Made by a program: the position numbers and the translations under genes. The notes beneath the pieces are model-generated. The model searched no databases and was not told the DNA's origin. It saw only the letters and a list, made by a program, of their open reading frames with translations. This document shows positions 34,106-42,745 of a stretch of DNA of 64,000 nucleotides, piece by piece (positions within the stretch are counted from its first letter, which is position 1; every line of letters starts with the position of its first letter). Origin of the DNA: Bacteroides intestinalis (GTDB taxonomy: Bacteria > Bacteroidota > Bacteroidia > Bacteroidales > Bacteroidaceae); NCBI RefSeq assembly GCF_003464595.1, contig NZ_QRZF01000005.1:62001-126000 (forward strand), read 5' to 3'.

Positions 34106-37100
34106 TTAGAATGACAAATTTACTCCAAACACAAACTGTCTTGACTCAGGATATGCACCGGGAGTCAACTCCGGGCTATACGACAGGAAGTCTGTGAACG
34201 TAAGAAGATTCGTAGCGGTTGCATATACTCTTAACTTCTGAAGCTGGATTTTCTTAATCCAGGCGGTGGGGAATGTATATCCCAGTTGCAAAGTACGCAA
34301 ACGGATGTAAGAGGCATCTTGTATAGCCAAGGCACTCTGATACGTCACATTCGAATTATGGGTAGGACGCGGGAAGTCGTTTGAAGGATTAAACGGAGTC
34401 CAGTAATTCACCTTCACACCGTTCAATTTTCCCTGCAATGAACCACCACTGTTTGATTCTGAGAGATAGGCGTTCTGAATCTTGCGTCCGGATACTCCAT
34501 ACCAATCCATAAAGAAGTCGAAGCCTTTCCATTTAAGACTTGTATTCAATGACAGGGTAAAGTCCGGGTCTTTGGAGATGGGGGTACGGTCATCTGCCGT
34601 AATCTTTCCGTCGCCATTCAGGTCTTTCACTTTCACGGAACCCGGTGCCACTGCATCCTGACGTTCCAGGACTTTGTCGGGTATACCGTCTCCATCCGTA
34701 TCAATGGTCGGTTTCAAGGTATATGTCAGTTTACCATAGGCATCACGGGTAATATCAAAATCTGTGTATTGATAAATACCGTCCGGTTCATAATTGTAAT
34801 ATACATTGATAGGTTTACCTACAAACCAGTTGTTTCCGGGCTGGCTCAACGGTTTTCCGTTCTCATCCACCTGATCGTCAATCTTCACGATCTCATTGGA
34901 GTACTGGCTGAAGTTAGCTCCCAGACTCCATGTGAAATCCTTTGTACGGATAACGTCACCGCTAACACTGATATCAATACCACTCGACTTCGTTTCTCCC
35001 AGATTATCGAGCATCTTTTCGTAACCTAAGGCTGAATTCAATCCGCGATAAACAAGCAAATCGGTAGTCCGGGTTTTATAATACTCGATGGTACCCGACA
35101 GTCTGTTTCGGAACAAACCAAAGTCCAAGCCCATGTTGACGGTTCTGGATTGCTCCCACTTCAGGTTAGGATTGGTAAGTTCTGCTCCGGGAAGATAACC
35201 CATATATGAATTATCGCCAAACTCATATCTGAGTTGGTCAGTCAGACCAAGAGTCGTATAATTACCAATACCGTTCTGATTACCTACGATACCATAACTC
35301 AAGCGCAGTTTCAGATTATCGATCCAGGTTGCATTCTGGAGGAACTTCTCCTGATTCACACGCCATGCAAGGGCTACAGACGGGAATGTACCCCATTTGT
35401 TATTCTTTCCGAAACGACTGGAGCCGTCTCTTCTTACTGCAACATTCATAATATATCTATCCATCAGGATATAAGAAGCACGTCCCATGAAAGAAACCAG
35501 GTTATTCTCGGTAAAGGAACGTATGGGAGAACCTGTAAACTGGCCGTTTGCGATGAAGTTCCAATCCATATCCACCGGTAATTGGTCGGTAGCATAGCCC
35601 AACTGCTTTGTCTGCTTATGGTCTACGGACTGTACTGCGGTAATCGTCAGTTTGTGCTTCTGGTCTTTAATAGGGACATTGTATGTAAAGATGTTCTCAA
35701 TCAGATAACTTCTGTCTTCCCTGTCGGTCAGTTTAGCCGTAGCTCCACCACCCGGATAATTCACTCCTTTTGCTTCGCCATCTTCCTGTTCTCTGTTATA
35801 GAGCGATGTATTCAGGCGGTAATTGAACCCTTTGAAAGGTTTCAGTTCCAGGAAAACATTCAAACGGTAACTATTGGTGGAAATCTCACGCTTATAGTTT
35901 TCCGCTCTATAGAACGGGTTGACATCATTATTAGAATTAATATAGCGTGAATAGCTACCATCTTCATTATAAATCTGTGCAATCGGAGTACGGGTAATAA
36001 ACTCACTGAAACTACCGTCTTCACGATCGGATTTGGTAAGAGCATAAGACGAGTTTACACCAAGGCTGATCCACTTATTAATGTTATAATCCACATTCAG
36101 GCGAAAAGCCGCCTTCTGATAGCCGGAACCGGTGGCTACCATTCCGTCCTGATCGAAGTAATTGACACCGGCAGCCATCCGTATCTTATCATTTCCACCG
36201 CGCAACGTTACATCATGATTGTGATAAAGTGCATTCTTCAACATCTCTTTCTCCCAATCTATAAATTGTCCGCTTGCCCACACTTGCTGCATGACATCGT
36301 CTCCCAAAGCTTCGGCAATGGATATTTCGCGTGCATCAATCACACCTTTATCATTGGCTTTTGCTTCACGCCGCAACATTACATATTCTTCGGGTGAGTA
36401 GAAATCGAAGTTGCGCCATAAAGACTGTATACCTACATATCCGTTGTAACTTACCTCCATCTTACCTTGGCTACCACGTTTCGTTGTCACCAGGATAACA
36501 CCATCGCTGGCACGGGCACCATAGATAGCCTGCGAAGCGGCATCTTTCAGAATCTCGATGGACTCGATGTTCTCCGCACTCAGCGTACTGAACTCTTCAC
36601 TGTCTGAGATAGAACCATCGATAACATACAAAGGAGTATTGGATGCACTGATAGAACGGTTACCACGAACCGTAATATTAGGATTGGAACCCGGTCTTCC
36701 CGACGAACTTGTTACATTAACACCGGCCACGCGTCCACGAAGCATATCAGCTACGTTTCCTGCCGGGTAACTTTTCAGTTCATCCGTCTTAACCGAAGCA
36801 ACAGAAGTAGCGACATCACTTTTCCGCTGATAGCCATAGCCCACGACTACAACTTCTTCCAGTTGCTTGGTATCCTCTACCATAACTACATTAATAACAC
36901 CTTTATTACCTACCTTATGCTCCTGGTTCAGATAGCCGATATACGAAAACACGAGTGTAGAATTCGAAGGTACCTCAAGAGAATATTTACCGTTTATATC
37001 GGTAATCACACCAGTTGCAGAATCTTTCACGCGAACATTTACGCCAATCAACGGACCTTGCGTATCAGACACAACACCTGTTACCCGCACGTTCTGCGCA

Positions 37101-37165
37101 TGTACATCGGCCATAATCAATAGAAATACAACCGATAAGATTAGTTTAAAACAACAGTTTTTCAT
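34106..37165 (-). CDS. SusC-like TonB-dependent outer-membrane transporter
   Basis: 1019 residues. After a signal peptide (MKNCCFKLILSVVFLLIMAD) come a carboxypeptidase-D-regulatory-like domain (about 25-110: VTGVVSDTQGPLIGVNVRVK), the TonB-box segment KQLEEVVVVGYGYQRKSDVA, and a plug (DMLRGRVAGVNVTSSSGRPG, DGSISDSEEFSTLSAENIES, IEILKDAASQAIYGARASDG). The rest is a 22-strand barrel ending with an aromatic residue (VFGVNLSF). It imports oligosaccharides with energy from TonB-ExbBD. It is paired with the SusD gene, and 127 bp separate it from the upstream enzyme gene, enough for its own promoter, though no TAnnTTTG box is visible there. Confidence 0.97.
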   Translation of the reverse strand: MKNCCFKLILSVVFLLIMADVHAQNVRVTGVVSDTQGPLIGVNVRVKDSATGVITDINGKYSLEVPSNSTLVFSYIGYLNQEHKVGNKGVINVVMVEDTKQLEEVVVVGYGYQRKSDVATSVASVKTDELKSYPAGNVADMLRGRVAGVNVTSSSGRPGSNPNITVRGNRSISASNTPLYVIDGSISDSEEFSTLSAENIESIEILKDAASQAIYGARASDGVILVTTKRGSQGKMEVSYNGYVGIQSLWRNFDFYSPEEYVMLRREAKANDKGVIDAREISIAEALGDDVMQQVWASGQFIDWEKEMLKNALYHNHDVTLRGGNDKIRMAAGVNYFDQDGMVATGSGYQKAAFRLNVDYNINKWISLGVNSSYALTKSDREDGSFSEFITRTPIAQIYNEDGSYSRYINSNNDVNPFYRAENYKREISTNSYRLNVFLELKPFKGFNYRLNTSLYNREQEDGEAKGVNYPGGGATAKLTDREDRSYLIENIFTYNVPIKDQKHKLTITAVQSVDHKQTKQLGYATDQLPVDMDWNFIANGQFTGSPIRSFTENNLVSFMGRASYILMDRYIMNVAVRRDGSSRFGKNNKWGTFPSVALAWRVNQEKFLQNATWIDNLKLRLSYGIVGNQNGIGNYTTLGLTDQLRYEFGDNSYMGYLPGAELTNPNLKWEQSRTVNMGLDFGLFRNRLSGTIEYYKTRTTDLLVYRGLNSALGYEKMLDNLGETKSSGIDISVSGDVIRTKDFTWSLGANFSQYSNEIVKIDDQVDENGKPLSQPGNNWFVGKPINVYYNYEPDGIYQYTDFDITRDAYGKLTYTLKPTIDTDGDGIPDKVLERQDAVAPGSVKVKDLNGDGKITADDRTPISKDPDFTLSLNTSLKWKGFDFFMDWYGVSGRKIQNAYLSESNSGGSLQGKLNGVKVNYWTPFNPSNDFPRPTHNSNVTYQSALAIQDASYIRLRTLQLGYTFPTAWIKKIQLQKLRVYATATNLLTFTDFLSYSPELTPGAYPESRQFVFGVNLSF

Positions 37166-37292
37166 TTAATACATTAGATTTATATATTACTAATAAAGGA
37201 ACAAGACAAAATTCACAAAAAACACAGAATCGGAATCTAAAAATCATACGGAAAGAAAGCACAATCGTACGAACGAAATAAATCTTTTCCGC

Positions 37293-40200
37293 TTACCACA
37301 CTATCAGAGCCGGTTTATTCACAGATTCTCTGGTTCCGAAGGAACTATTCTTATTATTATCAGAATCATCTCCCAATTGGCGGACTTCCCTGATCAACAC
37401 AAATGTAATTTCCGGCTGCCGGCATTTCCGTATCAATGAAGTGACATCAAGTTGATGCCAGGATGCTGTTTCAGTCACAACTATCTCACCGGCTACATGT
37501 GCCGTATTACCTACATCGGTTACGCGCACCTGGTCTTTTTCCAGATTGGGGGCATTCTTCCAGTTCAGGGTACTTTCGTCCCAATTACTATTATCCAGCG
37601 CGTAGACATGGAAGCGATAGGGAGATTTGGTTGACGAACTGCCATACAGCCGGAGTATAGCGGCATTCATTTTCTCTTTATTCATACCCGACAAGTCGAA
37701 CTTGAGATAGCTAACCTGATTGCCATTGGCTCGGGAAGCATTCATTTCTATATTTATCACTTTGGCTTTACCAAAGTTTTTCTCACTATTTGCCCCGGCC
37801 TTAACGGTTGCATCCGCCGTTGCCACCAGTGTACTTGCAGCATTGGAACAGATAGGAATGGTAAGGAGCATTACACTCTGGGCAGGAAGTTCAAACGAAA
37901 GCTGTCCTTCTTCTGAGGTTTCTTTTATCCAGACTACTTCACCATAAGCATTTGCACTTACTTCCTCGGCAATCACCTTGGTTCCTGCCGGAAGGTTCAG
38001 CGACTTCAGGTCCAGTGTGAGAGAGTTTGAAGAGAGTTTCCGTTGTACCAGCCATACATAATATCTCATTTCTTCCGGATTAAAGGAAGTTATCGCATCC
38101 ACATCATTATCAGCAACCGACTTCACTGTATTTAGCAACGGACGTTCATCCTTAAATCCTTTAGCAAACAGGCGAACAACTTCACCCGTACGCTGAATGC
38201 CACTTATATCAAAAGAGGAAGGAATCTCTTTGACGGACTCCGCATCAAACAGTTTGATTTCCCTCACTTTGATACTCCCCTTATCCGTTGCAACAAAGCG
38301 GACTTTGGAAGTAGTTACAGGAGCATCGAACAGAAAAAAGGATTGCGCATAACGTGCATCTTTCTCAACGGTTTCTTTTATATCCGCCCATCCGGTACCG
38401 TCCCAATACTGCAAACGGAAATTTTTCACGCGGTCGGGAGCCGTATAAACTCCATATGCCGAACCCGTATAGACAACAGCCCCACCCAATGAAGTGCTTT
38501 TTCCCAGATTAATTTCCAGGTATTTCTCTGCATCCGTATCCGGAGACACCCACATGGAAGCATCTGTCTTATTACCATCGGTTATTACCTTCACCGCTAC
38601 CGGGCGAGATGAAGTCAGGTCCATTGCTTTCTTACCCAATGCCACATTGGTATAGGCATCCTCCACAATCCGTTTGCCTTGCCAGATAAAGTGATGTCCT
38701 GACTTAATTCCACGTGGATATGTTCCGCTGGTAGTATTGGCAAACTTAAAAGCCCACATTCCGTACCCTTGATTGAACGTATTGTTTGTATATTCACCGG
38801 CCCACTCTGTGAACAAGGAAGGAGAATCCATCGTCTCTTCCTTATCGATCAGATATGCATTCATCCAACGCCCTGTTTCTGTATAAACGATCGGAAGCGG
38901 TTGTTTCAAAGGATGATTTTCCACTATAATCTTTCTTATATCAGAAACCTTGGACGCATAACCTGCTGCCGGAAGATTATAAGAATGGGTAGAGAATATA
39001 TCCATCAAATCCCTGTCCGAAGGCAAGCCGCGATAGTCTATACGCAGATTCTTCACGACTTCGGCCCACCAGTTTGTATTGGAACCCGCTGTAACCGGAC
39101 TCACAAAACGTGATTTCAGATTCTTCCCATACAGCCTGTTCACATCCTGCACGGCACAATAAACAGCATCCGAAACTATTTTCATGGCATCTACATACTG
39201 GGTGATCTTCATTGGTCCGGCATGGCGATGATTCGGTTCGTTGTGCATGGCATACATGGTTACATCCCCCGTCTTAGCCGCATAAAAAGCCAATGCATAG
39301 AAACGCTGCCACTGCTTCCATTTATTACTCCACGTTCCATCAAAATCGGTGGAATTTATCTGAAGAATAGCATCGATATTCAGACGTTTCAATTCTTTCA
39401 ACGTGTATTCGAATACCATGGAATTGGTAGAGAAATGTGCTTCCCCACACTTCGCCAGGATAGGTTCCCATTGAATGAAACGGTTATGCTCCGGATTGTT
39501 TCGCAACTCATTCTTGCAGGACTCAAAAGCCTCCAATGTGGAAAGTTCTTTATCATTGAACACAACGGACTGAGGAATATAATCGTTCAGAGAAGTCCAT
39601 ACGCGCAAACTGTTCACATTAGAGTATTCAAGCCAACCGGAAACATTACTTCCGGGTAAATAATATCCTTGATTGTAAGCCACGTATTTCATGGACTTAC
39701 CAATGATTTCTTTAGCCACCGTCACCTGCATTTCCTTTTCCAAAGGTTCCTGGGAAACTCTTGGAGCTTCACCTGTAGTAACAGGAATCGGCATACCCGC
39801 CTTCTCCTTACCGTATACTTCAAACTCATTAATACGGATCGGTTCACCATCGGTAGATACCAGACGAATCTGAAAAGTGAGCAGCTCCGGATGAAAGGTG
39901 AACTCAAGCTTATCCAACCTGTTCTCCGTGCATTCCGTATCCGGCAGGTCCGTCCAGTTGGCATCATCCCAGTATTGAATCTTAAAATTCTTCACCGACC
40001 AGAATCCCGGTGCTTTTCCTTTCTCCTGCTCTGTTTGTTCGGCATCCGGAATTCCTGTATAGATAACAACCCGGTTTATATTATAATATCTCTCGAGATT
40101 AATATCCAGTGTATGGGGTGGACGCGCACTTTTACCACTCATCCAGGTAGATTTACGCGAAACGATTCCATCCGTCACATTGGATGCCGGAAACTCTTCC

Positions 40201-40319
40201 TGCTGCGATGAGGCAGTGACCGGTTTGTGTAATGCTACATTGACATTATCTGCATGTAGCCCCAAAAAGGGCATGACAATAGCACCACAGACTAAAAATA
40301 GTTGTTTCTTCAAGCTCAT
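37293..40319 (-). CDS. Multimodular GH86-like glycosidase with two CBM32-like and a CBM96/DNRLRE-like domain
   Basis: 1008 residues with a signal peptide. Modules in order: CBM32/F5-8C-like (about 27-170; VTASSQQEEFPASNVTDG ... RINEFEVYG); a catalytic barrel (about 195-560) with MYAMHNEPNHRHAG (Glu 361) and LPIVYTETGRWMN (Glu 481), the two Glu expected of clan GH-A; a second CBM32-like sandwich (about 570-695); a linker domain of beta type; and a C-terminal module (about 845-1008; VATADATVKAGANSEKNFGK, YLKFDLSG) like CBM96/DNRLRE. The spacing of the Glu residues and NEPN motif suggest GH86 (agarase/porphyranase family), but this needs a profile search. It is 23 bp after the esterase gene. Confidence 0.62.
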   Translation of the reverse strand: MSLKKQLFLVCGAIVMPFLGLHADNVNVALHKPVTASSQQEEFPASNVTDGIVSRKSTWMSGKSARPPHTLDINLERYYNINRVVIYTGIPDAEQTEQEKGKAPGFWSVKNFKIQYWDDANWTDLPDTECTENRLDKLEFTFHPELLTFQIRLVSTDGEPIRINEFEVYGKEKAGMPIPVTTGEAPRVSQEPLEKEMQVTVAKEIIGKSMKYVAYNQGYYLPGSNVSGWLEYSNVNSLRVWTSLNDYIPQSVVFNDKELSTLEAFESCKNELRNNPEHNRFIQWEPILAKCGEAHFSTNSMVFEYTLKELKRLNIDAILQINSTDFDGTWSNKWKQWQRFYALAFYAAKTGDVTMYAMHNEPNHRHAGPMKITQYVDAMKIVSDAVYCAVQDVNRLYGKNLKSRFVSPVTAGSNTNWWAEVVKNLRIDYRGLPSDRDLMDIFSTHSYNLPAAGYASKVSDIRKIIVENHPLKQPLPIVYTETGRWMNAYLIDKEETMDSPSLFTEWAGEYTNNTFNQGYGMWAFKFANTTSGTYPRGIKSGHHFIWQGKRIVEDAYTNVALGKKAMDLTSSRPVAVKVITDGNKTDASMWVSPDTDAEKYLEINLGKSTSLGGAVVYTGSAYGVYTAPDRVKNFRLQYWDGTGWADIKETVEKDARYAQSFFLFDAPVTTSKVRFVATDKGSIKVREIKLFDAESVKEIPSSFDISGIQRTGEVVRLFAKGFKDERPLLNTVKSVADNDVDAITSFNPEEMRYYVWLVQRKLSSNSLTLDLKSLNLPAGTKVIAEEVSANAYGEVVWIKETSEEGQLSFELPAQSVMLLTIPICSNAASTLVATADATVKAGANSEKNFGKAKVINIEMNASRANGNQVSYLKFDLSGMNKEKMNAAILRLYGSSSTKSPYRFHVYALDNSNWDESTLNWKNAPNLEKDQVRVTDVGNTAHVAGEIVVTETASWHQLDVTSLIRKCRQPEITFVLIREVRQLGDDSDNNKNSSFGTRESVNKPALIVW

Positions 40320-40342
40320 AAATTATCTTTTAATGGGTATTT

Positions 40343-42601
40343 CTATTCTTTAGAGTAACAGGCTTTATAAGCCGCTTCAGCATATCTCCTACCAAGGATT
40401 ATCTGACTGTCAGCACTAAAATGAGGGTCATTTTCATTGATCAGGGGCACCAATTCCCGGGATGACACACAATAGGAATAGGGAATATGCCGGGGAACCG
40501 TACGCAACATCTTATTAAATGCATCCGAAGTTCCATTCATCCGCCATTCGGCAATCTCTCCCACAATGACGGGGAGCTTTGTATCTCCCAGATCTTCCCG
40601 CAAATCGGCAACCAACTTTTGTAACTTCGCCATATACGCTTCCAGATTCCGGCTATCGGCTTCGCCCTGATGCCAGATAATCGCTTTCAACGTTCCGTAC
40701 TTCATGGCCTGGCGTATACGTGACAAAGCTTCTCCATAATAATCATCCTTAGCTCCTTTCAACCATGAGTTTATGGAACTCCCCCCGCGTGCATTAACCA
40801 CTAATCCAAGTTTGCGCCCCGTTTTATCTGCAATGGCCTTTGCAAAAGAATAGGCCGGGCCTACCCCTTGCAGATCTATTTGCTTGCGGATAGTAGAGTA
40901 CTTATTTAAAGGATTCCTTGCAGGTTCCATATCACCGTTCGGAGTCAGCAAGTATACATCCTTTATACTGCTTTTATAGTTATCAGTAATATATCCCCGT
41001 CCTGCCATGTTGGACTGGCCAATGAAAAGGAACAGATCAAGCTGGGGTATCATCGGTTCAGGATTGACACATACGCCTTCCGTTTCCAACCTGTATTTAT
41101 CCGTGCGGAAGGGAAGGGCGGGAAAACCTTCTTTATTAAAGAAATTCATATATCCACTATTCACCCAGAGATAACGGACATCTACAGGATTATTTACCTG
41201 ATTGCTCTTTACACGTACCCGATTGTTATCAACAATCACTGCTTCAGCCGGATAAAACTGACCGTCTTTACCTGCAACCATAAATCCGGAAAGCGAGGAA
41301 GAACCGTCTTTGGCAATAATCCCTGTACCCGCATTCGCAAATTCCAGAAGTAAACTGCCGTCTCCGGTTTTCGTCTTCTTTCTAAATTCAGGCCCCTGAT
41401 AGACGATCTTCTTACCATAAACTTTACCCAAAGCCAACTGTGCAAGGCGCCAGCCAACTGTATCTTTCACTATCGGATGAATATCTTTGGTATTTCCCTG
41501 GTCAAAAGCAACGGCCATACCTGTATTCTTCACATGCAGTGAGGTGAGGTATTGCGCTTCACGCAACTCATTCCAGTAACGGGTCTTTGTTTCAAATCGG
41601 GGTAACTGTACAAACAGGAAAGGAATATCTCCCTGCCCCCACGACGCCCTCCACTCCTTTATCATAGCGGGGAACAGTTTACGATATTGTGCTCCACGTG
41701 CTGTATTCGACTCTCCCTGATAGAAAATAAATCCTTTCAGAGTATATGGACTAACAACGTTCAACATCGTTTCGGATAAACCGACCGGACGACGAAAATT
41801 CCATTTTCCCATAGGTTCCGTAGGTTTACCTATGTATTGTTTCTTTTCTGCTGATAATTTGTTATACTCTGCCAGAGACTTAATATAACGGTCATATATT
41901 TTCTCGTACTCTCCAGGCTGATAAGCATCAGCAATACTATCATAACGCTCTATGACAGGGCGGAAGTCTTTATCGGACAACAGTAACTTCCGGCTCGTCC
42001 ACGCCTCAACCGTCGTTCCTCCTACGGGTAATTGAATGATACCGATAGGAATATTCAAATCTTTATGCAGATTCTTCGCAAAGTAGTAAGCAACAGCTGC
42101 AAACTCCGGTGCTGTCTCAGGAGTACAAATCTTCCAGGATGTTTCAGGCACTTCGTGTTCCGGATAGTATTTTCTCGGTACTTTATAATAACGTATCTGA
42201 GGATAATCAGCCAAATCGATTTCCGTCTTCGCGTCCTTCACCCTGCGCAAAGCAAACTCCATATTTGACTGACCACCCGCCAGCCATACGTCACCTACGA
42301 AAACATCTCTAAAACTAACCTTATTATTACCATTTATGACTTCTAATTTATAAGGTCCTCCGGCTTCTCCGGTCCTTAATGTGACCATCCATTTTCCATC
42401 AACAGCCTTACTCTTCCGACTGTGTCCTTCAAACAACACTTCAACCTGCGAACCGTCTGCCGCTTTTCCCCAGATCTTCACGTTTGCATTACGTTGCAAT
42501 ACCATATGATCCGTAAAAACATCGGCAACCGTAAACCCGCCGTCAGCAAAAACAACGATGCTGGTCAGAAATAAAAATAAAGAAAATAAAATGCGTTTCA
42601 T
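40343..42601 (-). CDS. Double SGNH esterase (two sialate O-acetylesterase-like domains)
   Basis: 752 residues with a signal peptide. The first catalytic unit (about 100-400) has DVWLAGGQSNMEFAL (Ser 112), FIFYQGESNTARG and NTKDIHPIVKDTVGWRLA, the Ser/Asp-His elements of the SASA family; a jelly-roll segment precedes it. The second unit (about 515-750) starts LDLFLFIGQSNMAGRG (Ser 530) and includes VVNARGGSSINSWLKG, AIIWHQGEADSRN and NDPHFSADSQIILGRR, the Gly, His-Gln-Gly-Glu and Asp-x-x-His blocks of DUF303/SGNH enzymes. Both look catalytically intact. They should remove acetyl or other acyl groups from the PUL glycan. It lies between the GH2-like and GH86-like genes on the minus strand. Confidence 0.82.
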   Translation of the reverse strand: MKRILFSLFLFLTSIVVFADGGFTVADVFTDHMVLQRNANVKIWGKAADGSQVEVLFEGHSRKSKAVDGKWMVTLRTGEAGGPYKLEVINGNNKVSFRDVFVGDVWLAGGQSNMEFALRRVKDAKTEIDLADYPQIRYYKVPRKYYPEHEVPETSWKICTPETAPEFAAVAYYFAKNLHKDLNIPIGIIQLPVGGTTVEAWTSRKLLLSDKDFRPVIERYDSIADAYQPGEYEKIYDRYIKSLAEYNKLSAEKKQYIGKPTEPMGKWNFRRPVGLSETMLNVVSPYTLKGFIFYQGESNTARGAQYRKLFPAMIKEWRASWGQGDIPFLFVQLPRFETKTRYWNELREAQYLTSLHVKNTGMAVAFDQGNTKDIHPIVKDTVGWRLAQLALGKVYGKKIVYQGPEFRKKTKTGDGSLLLEFANAGTGIIAKDGSSSLSGFMVAGKDGQFYPAEAVIVDNNRVRVKSNQVNNPVDVRYLWVNSGYMNFFNKEGFPALPFRTDKYRLETEGVCVNPEPMIPQLDLFLFIGQSNMAGRGYITDNYKSSIKDVYLLTPNGDMEPARNPLNKYSTIRKQIDLQGVGPAYSFAKAIADKTGRKLGLVVNARGGSSINSWLKGAKDDYYGEALSRIRQAMKYGTLKAIIWHQGEADSRNLEAYMAKLQKLVADLREDLGDTKLPVIVGEIAEWRMNGTSDAFNKMLRTVPRHIPYSYCVSSRELVPLINENDPHFSADSQIILGRRYAEAAYKACYSKE

Positions 42602-42715
42602 AGTTCAATTCGGTTTTAAAATGACTCTGCAAAGATGTCCGTTTACCGAGTGAAGACATATAACAATCGTTCTTTTATGAAGCAACTTTGTACAGTCGTG
42701 TTTAATACTGGCATT

Positions 42716-42733
42716 TTGCCATCGGATTGGCAA
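42716..42733. repeat. Single TTGCCA-N6-TGGCAA palindrome
   Basis: TTGCCA, six bases (tcggat), TGGCAA: the same format as the four-unit array at 13917-14010. It begins 13 bp past the stop of the minus-strand GH2-like gene, again at a 3' end. Confidence 0.7.
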
Positions 42734-42745
42734 CTATCAGAAATC

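Noticed and set aside
34106..37165. Frameshift or truncation in the SusC gene
   Set aside because: The frame is intact from signal peptide to the terminal aromatic residue and has normal length.
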